24,314 nt of DNA, taken from positions 1 to 24,314 of the forward strand of contig CAJPNN010000017.1 of NCBI GenBank assembly GCA_905372035.1. The letters are read 5' to 3'. Under the pieces are notes generated by a model. The model ran no database searches, had not been told where the DNA came from, and saw nothing but the letters and a program-made list of their open reading frames with translations. Position 1 is the first letter of the stretch. Each line of letters starts with the position of its first letter. A program made the position numbers and the translations under genes. Of the stretch, positions 7,476 through 15,945 are shown in pieces. The DNA is from Bacillota bacterium. GTDB taxonomy: Bacteria > Bacillota > Clostridia > Peptostreptococcales > Anaerovoracaceae.

Positions 7476-8759
7476 TCAGGCATTTTTATTATGTTTTCTG
7501 AAAGCCATAAAAAGCACTGCCGATATACACATCAAAATAGGATAGTAGAGGTTAGGTATTATATCAAAAGGAGTAAGCTTTACCAAAGTCGCAGCGGATA
7601 GAAGCTGTGCACCGTACGGTATAAGTCCCTGCCCTACGGAAGCGAAAATATCAAGTATGGATGCGACTCTTTTAGGTTCTATTTCAAATTCATCACCTAT
7701 TTCTTTTGCTATAGGTCCTGCCATTACGATTGCTACAGTATTGTTTGCCGTACACAGGTCGACTAAAATCGTCAATATCGCAATGCCGAATTCTGCACCT
7801 TTCTTGCCTTTGATTCGGTTACGTATGAAGGTTATTATAAGTTCTATACCTCCGTTTTCTTTTATGAGTGAAACTATACATGCTACGATAAGGGAGATCA
7901 GAGAAATTTCGAACAGACCGCTCATTCCTTTACCTATATAACTGAAACTTTCAATAACGGTGAATTTGCCGTAAGCTATCCCTATACCCATGGAAAGTAC
8001 AATACCTATAACCAAAACGAAAAAAACATTCAATCCTATAAGTGCAGCTATAAGTACAAATATGTACGGGATGATTTGAGGAATGTTATAATCTAAAACT
8101 TCTACCGTATCTACATGGACGCCTCCGGTGCGTATATAGAATAATGCAATTGTGATAATTGCGGCGGGCAGAACGATAAGAAAATTTTGTTTAAATTTAT
8201 CTTTCATCTGACACCCCTGAGTTCTTACAGCTGCTATAGTGGTATCCGAAATCATGGATAAGTTATCTCCGAACATCGCGCCGGAAACTACGGCACCTAT
8301 ACACATTGCGACAGAAAAGTCCGTTTTATCCGCAACCCCGAGTGCTATAGGAGCCAAGGCCGCAATTGTTCCCATTGATGTCCCCATAGAAATGGAAATG
8401 AAACATCCTATTACGAAAAGTCCTACGACCATAAGACCGGGAGGGATGATAGATAACCCGAAATTGACTGTGCTTTCAGCACCGCCTGCAGCGGAAACTA
8501 TACCGGAGAATGCTCCCGCCATCAGGAATATAAGTATCATGGTTACTATATTTACATCACCGGCACCTTTTGATATTATGTTGAGTTTTTCGTTAAAAGA
8601 CAGGCTTCGATTTTGGAGCATACCGACGAGAAGTGCCACTACAAATGCGACGATGGCAGGCATGCTGTAAAAGTCATTGCTTATGATCCCGACTCCGGCA
8701 AACAAAAGTAGAAAAACAAAAACGGGCAACAGTGCCAAGACACGATTTTTTTTCTTCAT
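7476..8759 (-). CDS. NhaC-family Na+/H+ antiporter-like transporter
   Basis: Polytopic membrane protein of 427 residues with roughly 11-12 hydrophobic helices. The motif run ISMGTSMGTIAALAPIALGVA, then GAVVSGAMFGDNLSMISDTTIAA and LVDLCTANNTVAIVMAGPIAKEI, is characteristic of the NhaC/ion-transporter superfamily, which exchanges Na+ (or an organic acid or amino acid) for H+ across the cytoplasmic membrane. The start ATG at 8759 has GAGGT eight bases upstream. It is a single gene with its own divergent promoter, back-to-back with the promoter of the unknown gene at 8897. Some NhaC relatives exchange carboxylates or amino acids, so the substrate is not certain. Confidence 0.87.
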   Translation of the reverse strand: MKKKNRVLALLPVFVFLLLFAGVGIISNDFYSMPAIVAFVVALLVGMLQNRSLSFNEKLNIISKGAGDVNIVTMILIFLMAGAFSGIVSAAGGAESTVNFGLSIIPPGLMVVGLFVIGCFISISMGTSMGTIAALAPIALGVADKTDFSVAMCIGAVVSGAMFGDNLSMISDTTIAAVRTQGCQMKDKFKQNFLIVLPAAIITIALFYIRTGGVHVDTVEVLDYNIPQIIPYIFVLIAALIGLNVFFVLVIGIVLSMGIGIAYGKFTVIESFSYIGKGMSGLFEISLISLIVACIVSLIKENGGIELIITFIRNRIKGKKGAEFGIAILTILVDLCTANNTVAIVMAGPIAKEIGDEFEIEPKRVASILDIFASVGQGLIPYGAQLLSAATLVKLTPFDIIPNLYYPILMCISAVLFMAFRKHNKNA

Positions 8760-8792
8760 AATAAATACCTCGCATTAAACAATTTGAATAAT

Positions 8793-8822
8793 ATTATAGC
8801 ATAAAATATTATACTCTGACAG
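8793..8822 (-). promoter_or_regulatory. probable nhaC-family gene promoter
   Basis: On the minus strand CTGTCA (8822-8817) and a perfect TATAAT (8798-8793) are 18 bases apart. The -35 box matches four of six consensus bases. It lies about 35 bases upstream of the antiporter start codon. Confidence 0.55.
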
Positions 8823-8829
8823 GGCTTTC

Positions 8830-8858
8830 TTTACTAAAACAGTGATATATAGTATACT
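8830..8858 (+). promoter_or_regulatory. probable promoter for the 8897 gene and ltaS
   Basis: TTTACT (8830-8835) and TATACT (8853-8858) are separated by 17 bases and sit about 40 bases upstream of the ATG at 8897. They are back-to-back with the divergent antiporter promoter. Confidence 0.6.
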
Positions 8859-8896
8859 TAGTGATGATAGTAGAAACATAAAAGGTGAGGTGTATT

Positions 8897-9355
8897 ATGT
8901 CACAGTTCAGCGATAAAGAAAGAAAAGAATTAAAAAAAATGGTGGAAAAATTTTATGAAAATGTTTTGGATCCTTATAAAGAGTTTGAAAGAGCTATGAT
9001 GCGCGAATCCAAAGTTTCCACTATTTTTAAAAAAGTCGACTATAAAGCAAGGCTCAAAGAGCTTGAAAAAATGCAAAAAATAAATAAGTCTATTAAACCG
9101 CAAAGCCTTGATATGGCGGATACCGATGTTGAAGGTAACGAACTTAAAACGACCCTGCATGTTGCACAGGAAGCGCTTGATAAAATTATTGATGCACAGT
9201 TTGAATTCAATGATTTATTGTATAAAAAAAGTAAGGGTGAAAAGGTTACGTTCCTAACCTCTAAAAAAGCACATAAAAAAATAAAAGATGCCATAGAAGA
9301 ATCTAGAATGGCTTTGAAAGCACTTGATGTGGATTTTTCAATATTATATTTTTAG
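8897..9355 (+). CDS. hypothetical charged helical protein
   Basis: 152-residue soluble protein that I do not recognise. There is no signal peptide or membrane segment. The sequence is very rich in Lys and Glu and looks almost wholly alpha-helical: an N-terminal helix (SDKERKELKKMVEKFYENVLD), a middle KARLKELEKMQKINK helix, then TTLHVAQEALDKIIDAQFEFNDLLYKK and a Lys-rich C-terminal part ending in a hydrophobic SILYF. An upstream in-frame GTG (8885) overlaps the ribosome binding site AGGTGAGG, so the ATG at 8897 is the better start. It has its own promoter and is separated from ltaS by only 23 bases, so the two are probably co-transcribed, which hints at an envelope-related or cytoplasmic accessory role. 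No function is assigned. Confidence 0.75.
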   Translation: MSQFSDKERKELKKMVEKFYENVLDPYKEFERAMMRESKVSTIFKKVDYKARLKELEKMQKINKSIKPQSLDMADTDVEGNELKTTLHVAQEALDKIIDAQFEFNDLLYKKSKGEKVTFLTSKKAHKKIKDAIEESRMALKALDVDFSILYF

Positions 9356-9378
9356 GTCGGATCGGGAGTATTGAATAT

Positions 9379-11280
9379 ATGTCGAGAATTAAAGAAATTT
9401 TGGGATTTGACCGGTTCAGGATCACAGATCTTATGTTTTTGGGCTTTTTTATAGCCATGATATTTAAAATCAACTACGTATATCAGGAAATTTTTATTAT
9501 AAGGTATAAAGCACTTGTAATAACTTTGACGGTAACAATAATAACATTGATATTGATAGCGATCAAAAATCGTTTTATAGCGGCGATTTACTATTTGGCA
9601 GTCTCTCTGTTGATGTTTGCGGATGTCGCGTATAACAGTTATTTTAATCGCTATCTTTCGGTGGGAATGATAAGGGCTTTTAAACTTCTCTTTGGCGTCA
9701 AGTCAAGCGTAAGCAATGTGGTTAAACCTGAGTTTTTTTTGATCTTTTTGGATGTGGTATTGTTGTTTGCTCTTGTTGTTACGGATTTTATCATCAGAAA
9801 AAGACATAGATCCGAAGAAACGGCAATTGCGCTTATCAAGACCCGACGCCGGAAAACAGCTCTTTTTTTCAGCCGGAGGTTTACGATGTGGACAGCATTT
9901 TTTATAACGCTGTTAATCGTTATAAACCCTATGAACAGTGTTTTATGCACCTCGATAAGCAATCAGGAATTTATGCTTTATCACACAAAAGATGTTTTGG
10001 AAGTCACGGGGATACATAGTGATGTAAACTGGAAAAAAGAACTTAAGGGTTCAATTATGAAGTATGATGAAGAGAAAAATATACCTTATTTCGGCATAGC
10101 CAAGGGCAGAAACCTGATTGTTATACAGATAGAATCCTTCATGAATTTTTTGATCAATGCAAAATATGAGGGGCAGGAATTGACGCCTAATTTAAATAAG
10201 CTGATAAAGGATCATACCATATATTTTGATAATTATTATCAGGAAGTTTCGGCAGGGAATACGAGCGATTCGGAATTTGCGACAAATAATTCAATATATG
10301 GAACAATAAACAGTTATACATATTCAATATATGAGGATAATTATTTTAACGGCTTGCCTTGGCTTCTTAAGGCTGAAGGTTACAAGACAAATGTTTTTCA
10401 TGCTTATAACAAAGATTTTTGGAATAGAGAAGCGGCATATCCTGCTTTGGGATTTGATAAGTTTTACAGTAAAAAATATTTTGTAAACAAAGAGAAAATA
10501 GGAATGGGATTGTCAGATGAAGAGATGTTTAAGCAGTCTTTGGATATAATGGAGAAGCAAAAACAGCCTTTTTATGATTTTTTTATAACTCTTTCAAATC
10601 ATTATCCATATATAATGCCGTATGATAAATTTGATATAAAGCTTAAAAAACATGATGATAATACGACTTTCGGATATTACTTAAACAGTGCGCATTATAC
10701 GGATTATTGTATAGGAAAGTTTATAGAGGATCTTAAAGAAAGAGGTCTTTATGACAACAGTATTATCGCTATGTATGGAGATCATACGGGGCTTACCAAG
10801 GCGGATTTGATTATCAAACGTTCTATGGACAGGTACTTGGGCAAAGAGTACGACTATGACGTTATGCTTAATATACCGCTTTTGATCCATATTCCCAATA
10901 CCAAGGAGGATGTGACGCAAAGAATTTCGGTAACAGGAGGGAATCTCGATTTTATGCCGACGGTGGCGGCTCTTATGGGGATTGATAAGCTCAATACATT
11001 TTATTTAGGGCATAATCTGTTGTATGTCAAGAAAAACTTGGTATCGAATCAGTATTATATGCCTAAGGGTTCTTTTATATACGGTGATATTGTGTATGAA
11101 ATGGCGAAAGACGGAGTTTTTGAGCATGGAAGGGCATATAACAAAAAAACTTTGAAAAAAGTGGAACTTAAAGATTGTTTCAAATACTATAAAAAATCTA
11201 TAGCAATTTTAAATGCATCGGAACAGGTGTTGCTTAAAGATAAATTGAGGAATAAATATCCCCACAACAAGAATAAATAA
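9379..11280 (+). CDS. ltaS: Lipoteichoic acid synthase-type phosphoglycerol transferase
   Basis: 633-residue membrane-anchored sulfatase-fold enzyme that polymerises glycerol phosphate from phosphatidylglycerol on the outer face of the membrane. About five N-terminal transmembrane helices (to roughly residue 190) are followed by an extracellular catalytic domain. Active-site elements are visible: metal-binding Glu in VIQIESF (E252), the catalytic Thr in AGNTSDSEF (T295), the SNHYPY segment, and GDHTG with D468/H469. Order and spacing agree closely with Staphylococcus LtaS (E255, T300, D475/H476). The ATG at 9379 has a modest GGGAG well upstream, so translation may depend partly on the upstream gene. 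It could be a paralogue (primase or other PG-dependent transferase), but the catalytic set is complete. Confidence 0.88.
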   Translation: MSRIKEILGFDRFRITDLMFLGFFIAMIFKINYVYQEIFIIRYKALVITLTVTIITLILIAIKNRFIAAIYYLAVSLLMFADVAYNSYFNRYLSVGMIRAFKLLFGVKSSVSNVVKPEFFLIFLDVVLLFALVVTDFIIRKRHRSEETAIALIKTRRRKTALFFSRRFTMWTAFFITLLIVINPMNSVLCTSISNQEFMLYHTKDVLEVTGIHSDVNWKKELKGSIMKYDEEKNIPYFGIAKGRNLIVIQIESFMNFLINAKYEGQELTPNLNKLIKDHTIYFDNYYQEVSAGNTSDSEFATNNSIYGTINSYTYSIYEDNYFNGLPWLLKAEGYKTNVFHAYNKDFWNREAAYPALGFDKFYSKKYFVNKEKIGMGLSDEEMFKQSLDIMEKQKQPFYDFFITLSNHYPYIMPYDKFDIKLKKHDDNTTFGYYLNSAHYTDYCIGKFIEDLKERGLYDNSIIAMYGDHTGLTKADLIIKRSMDRYLGKEYDYDVMLNIPLLIHIPNTKEDVTQRISVTGGNLDFMPTVAALMGIDKLNTFYLGHNLLYVKKNLVSNQYYMPKGSFIYGDIVYEMAKDGVFEHGRAYNKKTLKKVELKDCFKYYKKSIAILNASEQVLLKDKLRNKYPHNKNK

Positions 11281-11315
11281 GGTGGATAAACGTCCGCATA
11301 AGGAGAATAGATAAA

Positions 11316-12476
11316 ATGGATAAATATTTTGTGATATTGTTAGTTTTACTTAGTGCTGTAATTTTAATGTTACTCTTTTCTATAATAAATAAAAAACGTG
11401 AACTTGAGAAAATAAAAGGCGATATTTCGGAGAAAATTGAAAAAGATATTGAGAGTTTGGGAAATACAATATCTTCAATGCAGACACAGGTGGGACAAGT
11501 TCAGGACACCAGGATAAAAGATCTTACGGATTATTTATATCACAGCAACGAAGTTTTGTATAAGGCCGTGAACGACAATCTTGACAGAATGAGAACAACT
11601 GTAGATGAAAAACTTGAAAACACGCTTAACACAAGGCTTACAAAATCGTTCGGCGCGGTTAATGAAAGATTGGAGCAGGTATATAAAGGCTTGGGGCAAA
11701 TGCAAAACCTTGCAGAGGGAGTCGGAGATCTAAAAAAAGTTCTCTCAAATGTCAAGACAAGAGGTATTTTAGGTGAGCTTCAACTCGGAAACTTATTATC
11801 GGAAATTATGGCTCCCGGTCAATATATAGAAAATACTCCTACTTTCCCGGGCAGCTCGGACAGGGTGGAATTTGCGGTGAAATTTCCGGGAAGCGGTGAA
11901 GAGCCCATTTTGCTTCCTATAGACTCAAAATTTCCGCAGGATATATATGTTAAACTTTTGGAAGCGAGAGAAGATAATGAAAAAGACATTTCCGCAGCGG
12001 AAAAAGAAATGACAAAAACTATGAAAGTTTGTGCTAAAACCATAAGGGATAAGTATGTGAAACCTCCATATACTACGGACTTTGCTATAATGTTTTTGCC
12101 GTTTGAGGGTTTGTATGCGGAAGTTATAAGGCTGGGACTTGTTGAAATGCTGCAAAGAGATTACAAGATCAACATAGCGGGACCTACAACTATGGCGGTA
12201 TTGCTAAACAGTTTACAGCTCGGATTTAAAACAGTTGCGATAGAAAAGAGAACAAGTGAAGTTTGGAAACTGCTTTCTGCTGTAAAAACCGAGTTTTCGA
12301 CATTTGCATCAGTTTTGGAGAAAACCCAGGAGAGGCTTAATCAGGCGAACAGCGAACTGGATAAACTGGTCGGTGTAAGGACGAGAAAAATACAGAGCAG
12401 TTTAAATAAAGTAGGGGATTTGTCGACGGAGGAGACGGAGATATTATTGAGCGGCAGTGATGGTGACAACAGATGA
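11316..12476 (+). CDS. rmuC: RmuC family DNA recombination protein
   Basis: 386-residue protein with one N-terminal membrane anchor (about residues 4-23), a long coiled-coil region (about 25-145), and the RmuC core: NVKTRGILGELQLGNLLSEI, LPIDSKFPQDIY, FLPFEGLYAEV and GPTTMAVLLNSLQLGFKT. Escherichia RmuC limits inversion between short inverted repeats, and the PD-(D/E)XK-like core suggests a nuclease; this is family knowledge. AAGGAG lies about ten bases before the ATG. The stop overlaps the start of the following metallophosphoesterase (ATGA), so the two are translationally coupled. The C-terminal tail after VRTRKIQ is acidic and variable. Confidence 0.92.
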   Translation: MDKYFVILLVLLSAVILMLLFSIINKKRELEKIKGDISEKIEKDIESLGNTISSMQTQVGQVQDTRIKDLTDYLYHSNEVLYKAVNDNLDRMRTTVDEKLENTLNTRLTKSFGAVNERLEQVYKGLGQMQNLAEGVGDLKKVLSNVKTRGILGELQLGNLLSEIMAPGQYIENTPTFPGSSDRVEFAVKFPGSGEEPILLPIDSKFPQDIYVKLLEAREDNEKDISAAEKEMTKTMKVCAKTIRDKYVKPPYTTDFAIMFLPFEGLYAEVIRLGLVEMLQRDYKINIAGPTTMAVLLNSLQLGFKTVAIEKRTSEVWKLLSAVKTEFSTFASVLEKTQERLNQANSELDKLVGVRTRKIQSSLNKVGDLSTEETEILLSGSDGDNR

Positions 12477-13183
12477 GAATATTTGCGATTGCAGATTTGC
12501 ATCTGTCATTTTCCTGCGAAAATAAAAACATGGATATATATGGCGGTCAATGGATAGATCATTGGCAAAGAGTTATGAAAAATTGGGACGGCATCGTAGA
12601 GTCGAACGATGTGGTTATAATACCCGGAGATATTTCGTGGGCACTTAAATTTGAGGACGCCGTCAAAGATCTTGAGTGGATTCATGAAAGACCCGGAAAA
12701 AAAGTTCTTATAAAAGGTAATCATGATTTGTGGTGGCAATCTGTGAGTAAGCTTAATTCACTGTATGATGATATGTATTTCTTACAGAATGATTTTTTCA
12801 CAGCGGGGGAATATGCGATCTGCGGAACAAGAGGGTGGATATGTCCCGGAGACAGGGAATTTTCGGAGCATGATCTTAAAATTTACAGGAGAGAGATTTT
12901 GAGACTTAAAGCTTCATTTGAGAAAGCGGAAAAAGCCGGGTTTAAAAAATTTATAGGCGTACTTCATTATCCGCCTACAAATGAAAAGCATGAAGAATCG
13001 GGATTTACGGAAATTTTTAAGGAATATGCTGCGGAAACGGTCGTTTATGGGCATCTTCATGGTGAAGAAGTATGTAAAAAGGGATTGAAAGGTATATATA
13101 AAGACACGGATTATATACTTACATCATTGGATTATTTGAGATGTATTCCAATATTGATAAGAACAGGGAGGTGTTTAAAGTGA
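12473..13183 (+). CDS. calcineurin-like metallophosphoesterase
   Basis: 236-residue cytoplasmic phosphoesterase with the full dinuclear metal site: D8 and H10 (ADLHLS), D53 (PGDISW), N83/H84 (GNHDLWW), H165 (VLHYPP), and H194/H196 (YGHLHG). The tryptophan-rich GNHDLWWQS and GTRGWICPGD segments place it in the Firmicutes/Clostridia family of uncharacterised phosphoesterases that resemble YmdB-like or DNA-repair-associated enzymes only at the fold level. Its ATG overlaps the rmuC stop by four bases and its own stop overlaps the deoB GTG by four bases, so it is locked into translation between a recombination gene and a nucleotide salvage gene. The substrate is unknown. Confidence 0.88.
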   Translation: MRIFAIADLHLSFSCENKNMDIYGGQWIDHWQRVMKNWDGIVESNDVVIIPGDISWALKFEDAVKDLEWIHERPGKKVLIKGNHDLWWQSVSKLNSLYDDMYFLQNDFFTAGEYAICGTRGWICPGDREFSEHDLKIYRREILRLKASFEKAEKAGFKKFIGVLHYPPTNEKHEESGFTEIFKEYAAETVVYGHLHGEEVCKKGLKGIYKDTDYILTSLDYLRCIPILIRTGRCLK

Positions 13184-14346
13184 AAAGGGTGATACTTATC
13201 GTTATGGACAGTTTAGGTGTCGGAGAAATGCCTGACGCCGAGAACTATGGAGACAGCGGTGCAAACACTTTAGGTCATATAAAGGAGAAATACGAAAAGC
13301 TTTATATACCTAATCTTATCGATATGGGTTTAGGAAATATCGATGGAGTTGATATAGGAGATAAAGCGGAAAAAGCTTCGGGAGATTTCGGAAAAGCTAT
13401 GGAAAAATCCATAGGAAAGGATACCATAACGGGGCATTGGGAAATAACAGGCGTATTAACGAAAGTTCCGTTTAAAACTTTTAAAAAGTTTCCTGACAGC
13501 TTTATAAAAAATTTTGAAAAAGAAATCGGGATCGGAACTTTGGGAAATTACGCGGCATCGGGAACCGAAATAATAGAAGTTTTAGGTCCGGAGCATGAAA
13601 GAACGGGGAAACCCATAGTATATACCTCTGCGGACAGCGTATTTCAAATTGCGGCCAATATAAATGTCGTGCCGCTCGAAGAACTGTACAGATACTGTGA
13701 AATTGCCAGAAAACTTTTAAAAGGAGATTTGCAGGTGGGAAGAGTTATAGCAAGACCTTATGTTATGGATGAAAGCGGAAAGCGTACAAGGACATCCGAC
13801 AGAAAAGACTATGCGGTTTCTCCGCCTCATGATACGGTCCTCTCTCTGGTAAAAAAAGCAGGCTATAGAGTTTATGCCGTCGGCAAGATCAGGGATATAT
13901 ATAACGGAGCCGGAATTTCCGATTGGGTACATATAGACGGTAATATGGACGGAGTGGATAAGACTGTAGCTGCAATCAAAGAGCGATTTTCAGGAATTAT
14001 ATTTACAAATTTAGTAGACTTTGATTCTAAATATGGACATAGAAGAGATCCTGTAGGGTATGGTAAAGCCATAGAGGATCTTGACGGAAGAATACCTGAA
14101 ATAAAAAGAAATATGAAAGAAGACGATGTCCTTATTTTATGTGCGGACCATGGTAATGATCCTACGTACAAAGGTTGGGATCATACCAGAGAAATGATAC
14201 CGATTCTTGTATACGGAAAAAATCTTAAACCTGCAATTGACTTGGGAATAAGAAAAAGTTTTGCGGATATAGGTGCCACTATATGTGAATATTTAAATGT
14301 GGAAAAACCGAAAATAGGGGAGAGTTTTTTGGACCTTATAATATAA
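13180..14346 (+). CDS. deoB: Phosphopentomutase
   Basis: Alkaline-phosphatase-superfamily enzyme that interconverts (deoxy)ribose 1-phosphate and 5-phosphate, linking nucleoside breakdown to the pentose phosphate pool. Motifs are the N-terminal metal site VMDSLGVGEMPDA (D10), the phospho-acceptor Thr in KDTITGHWEITG (about T82), FTNLVDFDSKYGHRRDP, and CADHGNDPTYKGWDHTREMIP. I choose GTG 13180 (388 residues, the family length): GGGAGGTG lies seven bases upstream, and the protein then begins directly at the conserved VKRVILIVMD. A frame open to ATG 13141 would add 13 residues lying inside the preceding gene. Its GTG overlaps the phosphoesterase stop. The nucleoside phosphorylase follows, as in many deo operons. 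Confidence 0.96.
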   Translation: MKRVILIVMDSLGVGEMPDAENYGDSGANTLGHIKEKYEKLYIPNLIDMGLGNIDGVDIGDKAEKASGDFGKAMEKSIGKDTITGHWEITGVLTKVPFKTFKKFPDSFIKNFEKEIGIGTLGNYAASGTEIIEVLGPEHERTGKPIVYTSADSVFQIAANINVVPLEELYRYCEIARKLLKGDLQVGRVIARPYVMDESGKRTRTSDRKDYAVSPPHDTVLSLVKKAGYRVYAVGKIRDIYNGAGISDWVHIDGNMDGVDKTVAAIKERFSGIIFTNLVDFDSKYGHRRDPVGYGKAIEDLDGRIPEIKRNMKEDDVLILCADHGNDPTYKGWDHTREMIPILVYGKNLKPAIDLGIRKSFADIGATICEYLNVEKPKIGESFLDLII

Positions 14347-14452
14347 AGCGGAAAAATTGAAACTTGAGTAAACTTTTTTAAGATTGATAAATTGAATAAG
14401 GTGAATCGGACAGATATTTTAGATTCGGTAACGTGAAAAGGAGATGATTCTT

Positions 14453-15712
14453 TTGAACATGGAAGAGATTATAATAAAAAAACGGGACGGAAAAATACTC
14501 GGAAGTGAGGAGATAAACTTTTTCATAAACGGATATACAAAAGGAGAAATTCCGGACTATCAAGCTTCGGCATTGCTTATGAGCATCTATTTTCAAGGGC
14601 TTTCCGAAAAAGAAATCACCGATCTTACAGAAGCTATGATGTTGTCGGGAGATGTTGTAGACTTGAGCGAGATAAAAGGGATAAAGGTCGATAAGCACAG
14701 CACAGGAGGTGTTGGAGATAAAACTACGCTGATAGTCGCTCCAATTGCGGCTGCAGCGGGAGTACCCGTAGCTAAGATGTCAGGAAGAGGACTCGGTTTT
14801 ACGGGTGGCACGAGAGACAAGCTTGAATCCGTTCCGGGATATAAGACGGCGCTGACTCAGAAAGAATTTATAGATCAGGTAAATGAAATAGGCATTTCGT
14901 TGATAGGGCAAACAGCTGATATAGCGGTTGCGGATAAAAAGCTTTATTCACTCAGAGATGTTACAGGAACAGTAGGAAGTTTGGGGCTTATCACAGCGAG
15001 TATAATGAGCAAAAAACTCGCCTCGGGGGGAGATGCAATAGTTTTGGATGTGAAATGCGGCAGAGGCGGTTTTATGAAAACGAAAGAAGAAGCACGGAAG
15101 CTGGCGGATCTTATGATAAAAATAGGCGAAAAACACGGTAAAAAAACTGCAGCATTAATAACCGATATGAACGAACCTCTCGGAAATGCGGTGGGAAATA
15201 CGCTCGAAGTCATTGAAGCCATTGAAACCCTCAAAGGGAAAGGTCCTGAAGATATAACAAAATTAAGTTTTGAAATTGCAGGGCATATGATTTTACTCGG
15301 CAAAAAGGCAAGGAGTATAGAGGATGCGGTTGAATCCGCCAAAGAAGTACTTTATAGCGGAAAGGCGCTTGATAAGTTTAGGCGGCTTATAGATGCACAA
15401 GGCGGAGACCCTAAGATTATTGACGATTATTCCCTGCTCGGGAAAGCGAAATATGAAAATAATATAATTTCTCAAAAAAACGGTGTGATTAAAGAAATAG
15501 ATGCGCAAAAAGTCGGTGAAGCTGCGCAGCTTTTAGGGGCAGGCAGAGTAACAAAAGAGGATGATATAGATTTCTGTGCAGGAGTATTGTTATCTAAAAA
15601 AATCGGAGACAGAGTATCGAAAAGAGATGTGCTGGCAACAGTATTTTCGGAGGATAGGAAAAAACTCAAGCTCGGATCGGACAGATTAAAGGAAAGTATA
15701 ATAATTACATAA
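14453..15712 (+). CDS. pdp: Pyrimidine-nucleoside phosphorylase
   Basis: Phosphorolyses uridine or thymidine (and deoxyuridine) to base and (deoxy)ribose 1-phosphate, the substrate of the neighbouring DeoB. The signature KHSTGGVGDKT (residues 81-91) and the following VAKMSGRGLGFTGGTRDKLES, LYSLRDVTGTVGS and SGGDAIVLDVKCGRGGFMK segments are diagnostic for the thymidine/pyrimidine phosphorylase family. Length is 419 residues, slightly short of the usual ~430. There are three in-frame starts: ATG 14444 (too close to AAAGGAG), TTG 14453 (well spaced, chosen) and ATG 14459. It may be either the pyrimidine-specific (Pdp) or thymidine-specific (DeoA) version; Firmicutes usually have Pdp. It is the last gene of the plus-strand run and is followed by a strong terminator. 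Confidence 0.93.
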   Translation: MNMEEIIIKKRDGKILGSEEINFFINGYTKGEIPDYQASALLMSIYFQGLSEKEITDLTEAMMLSGDVVDLSEIKGIKVDKHSTGGVGDKTTLIVAPIAAAAGVPVAKMSGRGLGFTGGTRDKLESVPGYKTALTQKEFIDQVNEIGISLIGQTADIAVADKKLYSLRDVTGTVGSLGLITASIMSKKLASGGDAIVLDVKCGRGGFMKTKEEARKLADLMIKIGEKHGKKTAALITDMNEPLGNAVGNTLEVIEAIETLKGKGPEDITKLSFEIAGHMILLGKKARSIEDAVESAKEVLYSGKALDKFRRLIDAQGGDPKIIDDYSLLGKAKYENNIISQKNGVIKEIDAQKVGEAAQLLGAGRVTKEDDIDFCAGVLLSKKIGDRVSKRDVLATVFSEDRKKLKLGSDRLKESIIIT

Positions 15713-15760
15713 GGTGCATATGGCATATCAGCTCTAAACATAAAACTGCCAAAAGATTAT

Positions 15761-15862
15761 AAAAAAATAAAAAGGCTCTTGAGTCCTGCGTGATTGAACT
15801 GATCTCAGTTGGGGTCAGAACAGATTCTTAATAGGATTGAGTAAGAGCCTTTTAAGTAATAT
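15761..15862. terminator. bidirectional terminator with structured loop
   Basis: AAAAGGCTCTT (15769-15779) pairs perfectly with AAGAGCCTTTT (15843-15853). On the minus strand the hairpin is followed by TTTTTATTTTTTT, an excellent tract for ending the response regulator transcript; on the plus strand by TTTTAAGTAATATTTTT for pdp. The loop of about 60 bases is itself structured: TCCT/AGGA extends the stem past an internal loop, and AACTGATCTCAGTT is a 6+6 palindrome. Confidence 0.85.
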
Positions 15863-15945
15863 TTTTAACGATACAAGGGCAGCTGTCCGAAATATTTACA
15901 TGCCTTTACCGTAACAGTATAATAAATGATATTATTGATTTCAAA

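Noticed and set aside
8239..8670. A 143-codon plus-strand frame opposite the NhaC-type antiporter
   Set aside because: Its Pro/Ile/Thr-rich translation is what reading the complement of hydrophobic helices gives; the minus-strand frame has the family motifs and a ribosome binding site.
13141..13179. N-terminal extension of phosphopentomutase to ATG 13141
   Set aside because: The extra 13 residues lie inside the phosphoesterase gene, have no family counterpart, and the GTG at 13180 has the better-placed GGAGGTG.
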